IMG/VR virus record: IMGVR_UViG_3300010401_000086
Coordinates: 1-21,033 of that record
From: a virus
Reading direction: 5' to 3' (one strand)
DNA length: 21,033 bases
In this document: piece by piece, positions 5,337 through 10,536 of the stretch
How the letters are laid out: each line of letters opens with the position of its first letter
Numbering within the stretch: the first letter of the stretch is position 1
Program-made: the position numbers and the translations under genes
The notes under the pieces: model-generated
Seen by the model: only the letters and a program-made list of their open reading frames with translations
The model's database searches: none
Told to the model about the DNA's origin: nothing

Positions 5337-5855
5337 CTAAACCAAAGTCTGAAATGGGTGGTACTTGCTTTTGGCAGAAAGATACGCCGCTGAAGCTTCC
5401 TCTGGAGTTTGGAAGACGCCCAAAAACTTGTATTTCCCATTTACCTTTATTGTCGCCTTCCATTTATCTCCAAGTGGAGTGGACAGACATACCCCAAGGA
5501 ACCCGCTCTTATTGCTAGCTTTGGGCGTGCGAAGATTCTGGCCGTTTTGAGATTGTGTGGCTGGCCTGAGATTGCTGAGCCAATTGTGAGACCTGATCGT
5601 ATCCTTGTGATCAATGCCATGGGCAGGGAAGCTCCCATGCGTATATAGCCATGCAAGACGGTGGGCGCGGTACTGAACGCCATCAACGCCGATCAGGATG
5701 TATCCTGAATCCTTTTCGAGACTGCCAGCGACCGTACCAGCCTTATAGCGCCCTCTATAACCTGTGGCAATACGACGGGTAAAGACCCCAGTTTCCGGAT
5801 CGTACTGCAAAAGTTCTTTGAGACGCGCCTGAGTTAATTCAGGCGGAAGGTTCAT
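5337..5855 (-). CDS. HNH homing-type endonuclease with C-terminal AP2 domain
   Basis: The ATG at 5853-5855 has a GGAGG site 7 bases upstream, so it is preferred over the in-frame TTG at 5861. The 172-residue protein has a N-terminal region with YDPETGVFTRR, then an HNH_3-type core: YRAHRLAWLYTHG, IDHKDTIRSHNWLSNLRPAT and a following QNGQN. Residues about 115-165 match an AP2/ERF DNA-binding fold (KSGFLGVCLS, WKATIKVNGKYKFLGVFQTPEEASAAY). Such proteins are free-standing mobile nucleases common in phages. Local base composition is visibly lower in G+C than the flanks (42% over 5401-5460), suggesting separate acquisition. It lies just downstream of the spanin genes without disrupting them. Confidence 0.88.
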   Translation of the reverse strand: MNLPPELTQARLKELLQYDPETGVFTRRIATGYRGRYKAGTVAGSLEKDSGYILIGVDGVQYRAHRLAWLYTHGSFPAHGIDHKDTIRSHNWLSNLRPATQSQNGQNLRTPKASNKSGFLGVCLSTPLGDKWKATIKVNGKYKFLGVFQTPEEASAAYLSAKSKYHPFQTLV

Positions 5856-5884
5856 GGGCAATCCTCCGGGTTACGGTAGAAACG

Positions 5885-6376
5885 CTACAGCTGCGGACTC
5901 AGTTCCGAGATCAGGGCTTCGGTGTTGGCGACAACTCCACGGCATTCGGTGACTGCGTCTGCAAGAAGTCCAGCAAAGCGTCCATCGCTTTGTGCTCTGG
6001 GGGCTTCAGGAGCTGCGGGTCGATCGTCGGCTTTGGGCAGGTCATGAGAACCGGGAGCGGGTCGGGTCGCGGCGGCGAACAGCCTGCGCAGGCGATCCCG
6101 ATCAGCAGCAATGGCAGTAGTCTGGTTCGTGAGGTCATTGAGCGTCACCTGATTTGCAAGGGTGGTCTTGTGCGCCTGTTCGACCTGTAGCTCTAGGGCC
6201 TCACGTGCTGCATTCTGAGCTTTCAGGGCGGTTTCCGTAGCTTGGGTGCGATAGTCGGCGAAGGTGAGCTCCAACGCTGCGTAGCGCTTGCCGTCGAGCG
6301 TATGAGCCGAGAATGCGCCGAGACTTCCGAACAGCACAGCACCGGCCAGGTACGGCCAGAGTTTGAGCCAGATCAT
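5885..6376 (-). CDS. Rz: Inner-membrane spanin (Rz-like)
   Basis: The 163-residue protein has one N-terminal membrane segment (residues about 5-25, LWPYLAGAVLFGSLGAFSA) and a long charged, Ala/Gln/Thr-rich helical periplasmic domain, the layout of i-spanin Rz. Spanins join inner and outer membranes and fuse them in the last step of lysis. A complete Rz1-like lipoprotein gene lies inside it in another frame, which strongly supports the call. The start overlaps the stop of the 34-residue protein by ATGA (6373-6376). The C-terminal segment has a single Cys (VTECRGVV) that could form a disulfide; this is inference. Confidence 0.85.
   Translation of the reverse strand: MIWLKLWPYLAGAVLFGSLGAFSAHTLDGKRYAALELTFADYRTQATETALKAQNAAREALELQVEQAHKTTLANQVTLNDLTNQTTAIAADRDRLRRLFAAATRPAPGSHDLPKADDRPAAPEAPRAQSDGRFAGLLADAVTECRGVVANTEALISELSPQL
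5911..6138 (-). CDS. Rz1: Outer-membrane spanin lipoprotein (Rz1-like), nested in Rz
   Basis: A 75-residue protein lies wholly inside the Rz coding region in a different frame. It has basic residues (TSRTR), a hydrophobic stretch (LLPLLLIGIACAGC) ending in a lipobox, and a proline-rich body (SPPRPDPLPVL, PSP and PTPKP). The modified Cys could be the one in CAGC or the one in GIAC; neither is a perfect consensus. Rz1 o-spanins are small proline-rich outer-membrane lipoproteins that pair with Rz, and nested Rz1 genes are known from lambda. Confidence 0.85.
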   Translation of the reverse strand: MTSRTRLLPLLLIGIACAGCSPPRPDPLPVLMTCPKPTIDPQLLKPPEHKAMDALLDFLQTQSPNAVELSPTPKP

Positions 6377-6477
6377 GGAAGCACCGTATGCCGAATAGCG
6401 AACCAGGCGGCCATCGCGAGCGCCGCGACGAGCAACGGAACTCTGTTGAGGCGAACGAAGGAGCGTAGAAACTTCAT
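6373..6477 (-). CDS. Single-pass membrane microprotein (34 aa) in the lysis cassette
   Basis: Between the 107-residue membrane protein and Rz lies a 34-codon frame coupled at both ends by ATGA overlaps (6474-6477 and 6373-6376). The product has a basic N-terminus (MKFLRSFVRLNR) and one hydrophobic segment (VPLLVAALAMAAWFAI). Exact four-base coupling on both sides is strong evidence that it is translated. Its place suggests a holin- or antiholin-like role, but single-segment microproteins cannot be assigned from sequence alone. Confidence 0.65.
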   Translation of the reverse strand: MKFLRSFVRLNRVPLLVAALAMAAWFAIRHTVLP

Positions 6478-6797
6478 GGCGTCACCACCGGCGGTGCCAC
6501 GACGGTCGAGGATGTCGTGGTCGTGCTGCTGGTACTCACAGGCGTATTCCACGATTGACCGGCATCGCTGTAAGTCTGGTACACAAGCTTGAGGAACCCG
6601 AGTACCGCGACGAATACGATAGACCCAAAACCCGTCGCCTCAAGGCTGCGATCCTCTTTCGAGAGCGTGGTGTACCAGTGCACAAGCACCATGGAGAGCC
6701 AGACCGACCATATGAAACAGGCGATAAGGAACGAGCGCGGGAAGATGCGGAAGCGGTCAATCGCCTCTGCCCACTTCAGGATGAGATCGCGGTTCAT
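6474..6797 (-). CDS. Two-segment membrane protein, candidate holin (107 aa)
   Basis: Starts MNRDLILKWAEAID at 6797 in an ATGA overlap with the upstream DUF5675 gene (6794-6797), which argues against the longer version from 6839. Two hydrophobic segments are visible, residues about 22-40 (FLIACFIWSVWLSMVLV) and 55-70 (GFGSIVFVAVLGFLKLVY), followed by a disordered tail rich in Thr and Ser. The size, topology and position next to spanins fit a holin, but no holin family motif is recognised. A Ser/Thr tail is unusual for a holin. Confidence 0.65.
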   Translation of the reverse strand: MNRDLILKWAEAIDRFRIFPRSFLIACFIWSVWLSMVLVHWYTTLSKEDRSLEATGFGSIVFVAVLGFLKLVYQTYSDAGQSWNTPVSTSSTTTTSSTVVAPPVVTP

Positions 6798-7237
6798 GCG
6801 GCACTCTGGATGGAGAATATGTGCGTGCCGTCTTCCCATGGCAGCATTGCGTAGAATCGATTGATGGCGAGTCGTGATCTGCCGATAGTATCCGCCTCAT
6901 CGTAACGGTCCATGCCGAGCGCGATGCAGCCGCGCAATTCGATGGTCTGATTCGCTACGTGTATGAGACATGCCGTCCGACCTTGCTTTCCTGCGGGCAC
7001 AGCATAGTGATAGACGCCGAGAGCTTCGTTCACGAGCGCGAAGGATCTCGGATGCGCTTCTGTGTCGTGTTTCTCCAGACGGTACGTGCCGACAGGGATG
7101 CATGAGCGTCCGGGTGTGCCGCCAATTGGACCGGGGAGCCAGGGGCGCTCCAGCGTCTGAAACAACTGCTCTGCGACCCGTATCGTGCCGAGCGTGCAGA
7201 CCCCATCGTCCTTGTCGCGCGTCAGGAAAAGGTTCAT
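6794..7237 (-). CDS. DUF5675 family protein, copy 1 (147 aa)
   Basis: The protein starts MNLFLTRDKDDGVCTLGTI, then LFQTLERPW, IPVGTYRLEKH, YHYAVPAG and ACLIHVANQTIELRGCIALG. This is the DUF5675 pattern: TLG, TLE(R/D), (I/C)P.G.Y.., and a terminal H-x-(G/A)N....GCIxxG. The H and GC residues resemble the HxG and GCIR motifs of L,D-transpeptidase-like folds, so a cell-wall role is possible but unproven. The start is set by the ATGA overlap with the preceding gene (7234-7237) and a GAGGCA site. It lies upstream of the spanins where an endolysin is expected. A divergent second copy is at 9667-10149. Confidence 0.85.
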   Translation of the reverse strand: MNLFLTRDKDDGVCTLGTIRVAEQLFQTLERPWLPGPIGGTPGRSCIPVGTYRLEKHDTEAHPRSFALVNEALGVYHYAVPAGKQGRTACLIHVANQTIELRGCIALGMDRYDEADTIGRSRLAINRFYAMLPWEDGTHIFSIQSAA

Positions 7238-7560
7238 GCGTGCCTCAGCAGAAACTGCACGACCGCGCCTGCAGCGATGAGCGCACCGCCCCACGTAGCC
7301 AGTTTCATGTTCACACTTGTCAAGCGCTTTTCCATGTCAGCCTTGTAGACATCGAATGCGAGGCGTTGGGTTTCTACGAAATCATCGAACTTCTCGCGGG
7401 TTACGGACTGGTCGGCCGCAGTCTTGAGTCGCGCCGCTTCGCCGTTCAGATTTTCAAGCCTCCACTCCAGATATTTTGTGCGCACCTTGAGGGCGGCGCG
7501 TTCGCCACGCCAGCGTTCCTCGAGCACGGCGAGGCGCACATCGTATGACTTCTTCCCCAT
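7234..7560 (-). CDS. Coiled-coil protein with C-terminal membrane anchor (108 aa)
   Basis: Residues 1-80 are charged and helical (LAVLEERWRGERAALKVRT and LENLNGEAARLKTAADQ), predicted coiled coil. Residues about 86-106 form one hydrophobic segment (LATWGGALIAAGAVVQFLL) and the protein ends RHA. The layout recalls haemolysin XhlA-like phage membrane accessory proteins, but I cannot confirm that family. Its stop overlaps the start of DUF5675 copy 1 by ATGA. A lysis-control or envelope role is inference from position. Confidence 0.65.
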   Translation of the reverse strand: MGKKSYDVRLAVLEERWRGERAALKVRTKYLEWRLENLNGEAARLKTAADQSVTREKFDDFVETQRLAFDVYKADMEKRLTSVNMKLATWGGALIAAGAVVQFLLRHA

Positions 7561-7563
7561 CGA

Positions 7564-7716
7564 TTACCCGTCACGCCCGCGCCCATCGATGTGCTTGCGC
7601 CATTCCTCAAGGCTCGCGACGCGCTCGTGAAAGGCGCTGCATTGAGTGCTATGCGCAACAATCCAGCCGAGCATGAACAGCAGGAGAGTGCAGATCACCC
7701 CAAGCGCGATTTCCAT
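7564..7716 (-). CDS. Small membrane-anchored protein (50 aa)
   Basis: A 50-codon frame from the ATG at 7714-7716 to TAA at 7564-7566. The product has an N-terminal membrane segment (EIALGVICTLLLFMLGWIVA) and a charged C-terminal helix (FHERVASLEEWRKHIDGRG). It fits exactly between the neighbouring genes (3-base gap downstream, 9-base gap upstream). The ribosome-binding site is weak. Function unknown; part of the cluster of small membrane proteins. Confidence 0.6.
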   Translation of the reverse strand: MEIALGVICTLLLFMLGWIVAHSTQCSAFHERVASLEEWRKHIDGRGRDG

Positions 7717-7725
7717 GTCTCGATG

Positions 7726-7926
7726 TCAGTTCAAATGGCACAACGCCCATGCATAGACGATCGAGATGATGCCGCGCTCAGATGGCGTCCAGTCTTCCGG
7801 ATCATCATCGATGCAGGTGCTTATCAGCGATTTCATCTCTGCAGGCAAAGCCGCCTGCACCATAGGATCTTTCAGAGCCGTCTTTGCGTTCTGCCGAATG
7901 ATCACGCCACCGCTACTGCCGCCCAT
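7726..7926 (-). CDS. Small hypothetical protein (66 aa)
   Basis: Starts at the ATG at 7924-7926 with AAGGAGA about 8 bases upstream. The product begins with a Gly/Ser-rich stretch (MGGSSGGVIIRQNAK) and has two likely helices (DPMVQAALPAEMKSLIST; SERGIISIVYAWALCHLN). No membrane segment is clear, although the last helix is hydrophobic. It overlaps the preceding gene by 14 bases in another frame. No family recognised. Confidence 0.6.
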   Translation of the reverse strand: MGGSSGGVIIRQNAKTALKDPMVQAALPAEMKSLISTCIDDDPEDWTPSERGIISIVYAWALCHLN

Positions 7927-8416
7927 GTGTCTTCTCCTTCGGTTTCATCCGTTGCATATTGCCCGTCGCGCCGAACTCGGAGTCGGACGGGAGTTTGTCG
8001 CCGTGAATGATGTCGAGCGCTTCTTTGTCCATCAGGCGCCGCTCGACAAGCCACATTTGGGTCTTTGCGGCTTTCAATTCGTCCATCGCCTGCGCGTGCT
8101 GGGAATTCCAACTCGCTGTGGTTCGCTCATGCTCTGCGGTCCACATACGCTGCGTCTGCTCAAGGGCGGAGGCATTCGCGTCTGCGCGAATCCACGCGCC
8201 AATCCCGGCAACACCGCCAACGAACGCGAAGCACAGGGAAATGATCGCGAGTGTTCTGCTGCCGTAATCGCTTGAACTAGCATCTCCGCCGCGCGCTACC
8301 GGGGCGTTATTGCCATGCACGCTATTATCCGATGAGTCTCGACTGGTGGACTCATCGTGCATGGGGGTCTGCCTGCGCGCTATCGGGGTTTCTGCAATTG
8401 ACGACGGCTCATTCAT
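7913..8416 (-). CDS. Membrane protein with long coiled coil (167 aa)
   Basis: From the ATG at 8414-8416, which overlaps the previous stop by ATGA, the product has a disordered polar N-terminus of about 55 residues, one membrane segment (TLAIISLCFAFVGGVAGIGAWI), then a long charged helix (SALEQTQRMWTAEHERTTAS, ELKAAKTQMWLVERRLMDKE) and a basic end (RMKPKEKTHGRQ). Its layout parallels that of the next gene upstream: polar N-domain, one membrane segment, coiled coil. No family assigned. It may anchor a complex at the inner membrane; this is inference. Confidence 0.65.
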   Translation of the reverse strand: MNEPSSIAETPIARRQTPMHDESTSRDSSDNSVHGNNAPVARGGDASSSDYGSRTLAIISLCFAFVGGVAGIGAWIRADANASALEQTQRMWTAEHERTTASWNSQHAQAMDELKAAKTQMWLVERRLMDKEALDIIHGDKLPSDSEFGATGNMQRMKPKEKTHGRQ

Positions 8417-9012
8417 CGGCGTTCCCGCTCTTCGAGCTGGCGCACGCGCGAGGACATGTCGCTCTGCCATTCGTGCAGGTTCGTCTGGTAGACGTCCTGC
8501 GCTTTCGCGGTGGCGTCCATCTTCACTTCAACCGCGGTCATCCGGTTGCCCATCGCAATCGAGCCGAAGTAGATGGACGTCGCAATCGCGCCCGCACCGG
8601 TCAGGAGAATTCCGTATAGCGTGCGATTGTTCTGTGGCTTGGGCTGCGGTTTCGGCGCCTCATGATAGTCCCCGCCTCTGATGAACTGAACCGCTTCCAT
8701 CGCACCGAGACGTGAGGAGCTTCGTACGATGCGCTCGAGATCATCCCGACTAACCGGACCTTGAGGGCGATCCGAGGCGTAATCCTCCGGGCTTCCATCT
8801 GGTCGCGTCTTCATCGTGATCGCGGTGGCCACTTCAACCACACGGTTGATGTCTCTCTCGACCTTGCTGCGCCATTCCTTCAGCGCGTCGATTTCGTAGG
8901 AGAGTGTCTTTCGTTCTACCTCCGGCTCTTTCGGCGGATCGTCCCCCTCGTGCATGAAACCCCACGCGTGTTCCGCAGTGGCCTGCGCTGTTTGTGCGTT
9001 CCCTGTCGACAT
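8413..9012 (-). CDS. Membrane protein with coiled-coil C-terminus (199 aa)
   Basis: Starts MSTGNAQTAQATAEHAWGFM at 9012, with a GAGGGGGA site about 8 bases upstream; the longer version from 9081 is less likely. Residues about 40-75 form a charged helix (IDALKEWRSKVERDINRVVE). A membrane segment near residues 137-157 (TLYGILLTGAGAIATSIYFG) is followed by VKMDATAKAQDVYQTNLHEW and a basic-acidic end (RVRQLEERERR). Its stop overlaps the next start by ATGA. The layout is like its downstream neighbour. Function unknown. Confidence 0.65.
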   Translation of the reverse strand: MSTGNAQTAQATAEHAWGFMHEGDDPPKEPEVERKTLSYEIDALKEWRSKVERDINRVVEVATAITMKTRPDGSPEDYASDRPQGPVSRDDLERIVRSSSRLGAMEAVQFIRGGDYHEAPKPQPKPQNNRTLYGILLTGAGAIATSIYFGSIAMGNRMTAVEVKMDATAKAQDVYQTNLHEWQSDMSSRVRQLEERERR

Positions 9013-9085
9013 GAGCGGAATCCCCCTCGTTCCGGTTATACGTTCCAAGCAGTCGAGACTATTCCAGAGAATCCGCCTCATTACA

Positions 9086-9670
9086 TCATGCCGTCAACCG
9101 CTTGAACTGAAGCGCAAAGTCACATCTGGGCAAACGTGTGTCGTGCGGATCGATGCCCGTTGCGTCTTCCGGTTTGAACTTCCATCCGATCCAGCAGCGC
9201 CGGCTTTTCGTTTCATACCTGAATCCGCTGTAGATGCCCTGCCAGACAAAGTACCAGCCGCCCTCGCCATCCTGCATCTCGTGATCGAGGCCGATCGAGT
9301 AGATGCGAGCAGGTCGAAACTTCGGACTCAGCACCGGCACATAGCGGAGATTGTTCACCGGATTACGGAAGGCTGACCAAGCGAAAATTCGCTTGGCATC
9401 CGGCCAGTCCCCGGTTTTGTTCATCCACCAGGCTTGCGCCGCATCGCCGCCGCGAAGGCCATCGATGCCGTCTTCCTCGTTTGACCATAGGAACGCCCAC
9501 CACGGGAACTGGAGCAATGCCCGGCCGGAACCTGAGGTTCGTACGCGATACGAGCCCATGCAGACGAGGAGCGGAATGACGATGAAGCCCAGAAGAGCAA
9601 GCGGCAGAAAGATCGCAATCCGCAGGAGCCAGACCGGCAGTGAGAACAGGATGCGCAGAGCGAGGTTCAA
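9086..9670 (-). CDS. Membrane-anchored phage protein, DUF7338-like (194 aa), TTG start
   Basis: The frame begins at TTG (9668-9670), overlapping the previous stop as TTGA, with AGGAGG 9 bases upstream in the end of the DUF5675 gene. The N-terminus is strongly hydrophobic (residues about 5-37, LRILFSLPVWLLRIAIFLPL and LLGFIVIPLLVCMG), probably one or two membrane segments. A Trp-rich domain follows: WWAFLWSNEEDGIDGLRGG, WAFSAFRNPVNNLRYV-like residues and GWYFVWQGIYSGFRYE. I recall this pattern from a phage family of unknown function (DUF7338, name unverified). It lies between the two DUF5675-containing parts of the lysis region. Confidence 0.7.
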   Translation of the reverse strand: MNLALRILFSLPVWLLRIAIFLPLALLGFIVIPLLVCMGSYRVRTSGSGRALLQFPWWAFLWSNEEDGIDGLRGGDAAQAWWMNKTGDWPDAKRIFAWSAFRNPVNNLRYVPVLSPKFRPARIYSIGLDHEMQDGEGGWYFVWQGIYSGFRYETKSRRCWIGWKFKPEDATGIDPHDTRLPRCDFALQFKRLTA

Positions 9671-10149
9671 CCCGTAGCGCCTCCTGAATCCTCAATCACC
9701 AGCTGAAGATCGAAGGTTGAGCCAAGAATGGTGCGGACTTGATTCATCGCATCAAGGGAGCGCTCCAGCTTCCATCCGAGTTTCGTCTTCACGCGCTCAG
9801 TGCCGACCCCAATGCTATCGATCGCCTCGAAGGCGTAATTCGCCGCGCGAATCGTGACCCGCGAACGACATGCCCCATTGCGGCTCTTGGGCACCTCGTA
9901 GGGCATCTGGAAGACATCCAGAGCGCTATTCGAGACGATGTAAACGCGCTCCCCGGAAGGCAGCTTGTGCGGCTCCAGCCGGAATACTCCGGCAGGCAGG
10001 CAGGAAATAAAGGGTGCCCCGGCTTTGCCGCCATGGGCGTTTGGCACGAAGGGCTTCTCAATCGTGTAGAGCTTGTGGGAATCGCCTATCGTGAGCGTTC
10101 CCAGCACGCAATCAGGCGCGACGGTGTCCCGTTTCAGGGTCAGCATCAT
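9667..10149 (-). CDS. Divergent DUF5675 family protein, copy 2 (160 aa)
   Basis: The protein starts MMLTLKRDTVAPDCVLGTLT and aligns with copy 1 along its length: LYTIEKPF against LFQTLERPW, CLPAGVFRLEPH against CIPVGTYRLEKH, and YEVPKSRNGAC against YAVPAGKQGRTAC. At the terminal motif it reads VTIRAANYAFEAIDSIGVG where copy 1 has LIHVANQTIELRGCIALG, so the conserved His is Arg and the Cys is Ser. If those residues are catalytic, this copy is inactive and may be structural or regulatory. It has a further 40-residue C-terminal helix-strand unit. The stop overlaps the TTG start of the next gene. Confidence 0.75.
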   Translation of the reverse strand: MMLTLKRDTVAPDCVLGTLTIGDSHKLYTIEKPFVPNAHGGKAGAPFISCLPAGVFRLEPHKLPSGERVYIVSNSALDVFQMPYEVPKSRNGACRSRVTIRAANYAFEAIDSIGVGTERVKTKLGWKLERSLDAMNQVRTILGSTFDLQLVIEDSGGATG

Positions 10150-10323
10150 GAGCCCATCTGGTGCCTCAGCATTCTGTTAACCGTGCGCCGGCCGCAGATT
10201 CGGCCAAAAGGACTATCGCTGACGGGCGAATCTTTGGCATCCTGTGGGCTCGAAAGCGCCCCCGGCCCGCGCGCAAACACGGACCGAGGGCTAACCACGC
10301 CACGATCGAAAGGAGATCGCACC
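10150..10323. other. Short intergenic stretch upstream of the lipoprotein gene
   Basis: No well-supported gene lies here. A minus-strand frame (10146-10337) crosses it but is doubtful. The stretch must carry the promoter for the plus-strand lipoprotein gene if that gene is independently expressed; I see no clear -35/-10 pair. GGCCG-CAGATT-CGGCC near 10190 forms a 5-base stem. Confidence 0.4.
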
Positions 10324-10536
10324 ATGGCTACCCGCATTTTATCCGCTCTGTGCCTGATTGCGCTGACCGGTTGCGCAACCTGTCGCGAACATCGTATTGC
10401 CTGCGGCGTCGGAGCAGCACTCGTTGCCGGCTCGATCGCTGCGTCAGCGCATCACGGCAGCAATTCCAGTCCGGCATTGCAGCCCATCGGACCGCCCCCG
10501 GGGTGTACGGTACAGCCAGATGGTTCGTGCCGATGA
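10324..10536 (+). CDS. Small outer-membrane-type lipoprotein, candidate moron gene (70 aa)
   Basis: The ATG at 10324 has AAAGGAGA 7 bases upstream. The product begins MATRILSALCLIALTGCATC: a basic residue, a hydrophobic core and a clear LTGC lipobox with Cys17 as the modified residue. A small hydrophobic segment (GVGAALVAGSIAASA) and a polar, Pro-rich end follow. It is the only plus-strand gene inside the leftward late region. Phage lipoproteins near tail-tip genes, such as Cor and Llp, shield receptors from re-infection; by position and type this is a candidate, but no sequence likeness to them is claimed. Its stop abuts the stop of the tail-tip gene with no spacer (TGATCA). Confidence 0.7.
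   Translation: MATRILSALCLIALTGCATCREHRIACGVGAALVAGSIAASAHHGSNSSPALQPIGPPPGCTVQPDGSCR

Noticed and set aside
10146-10337. A 63-residue minus-strand gene ending in an ATGA overlap with DUF5675 copy 2
   Set aside because: Arg/Pro-rich sequence without a recognised family or ribosome-binding site, and it overlaps the lipoprotein start. The ATGA overlap and LRH end keep it possible as a remnant.
9739-10536. Long plus-strand frame covering DUF5675 copy 2 and the lipoprotein
   Set aside because: Its first part is antisense to the DUF5675 gene. Only the final part from the ATG at 10324, with its own ribosome-binding site and signal peptide, is supported.
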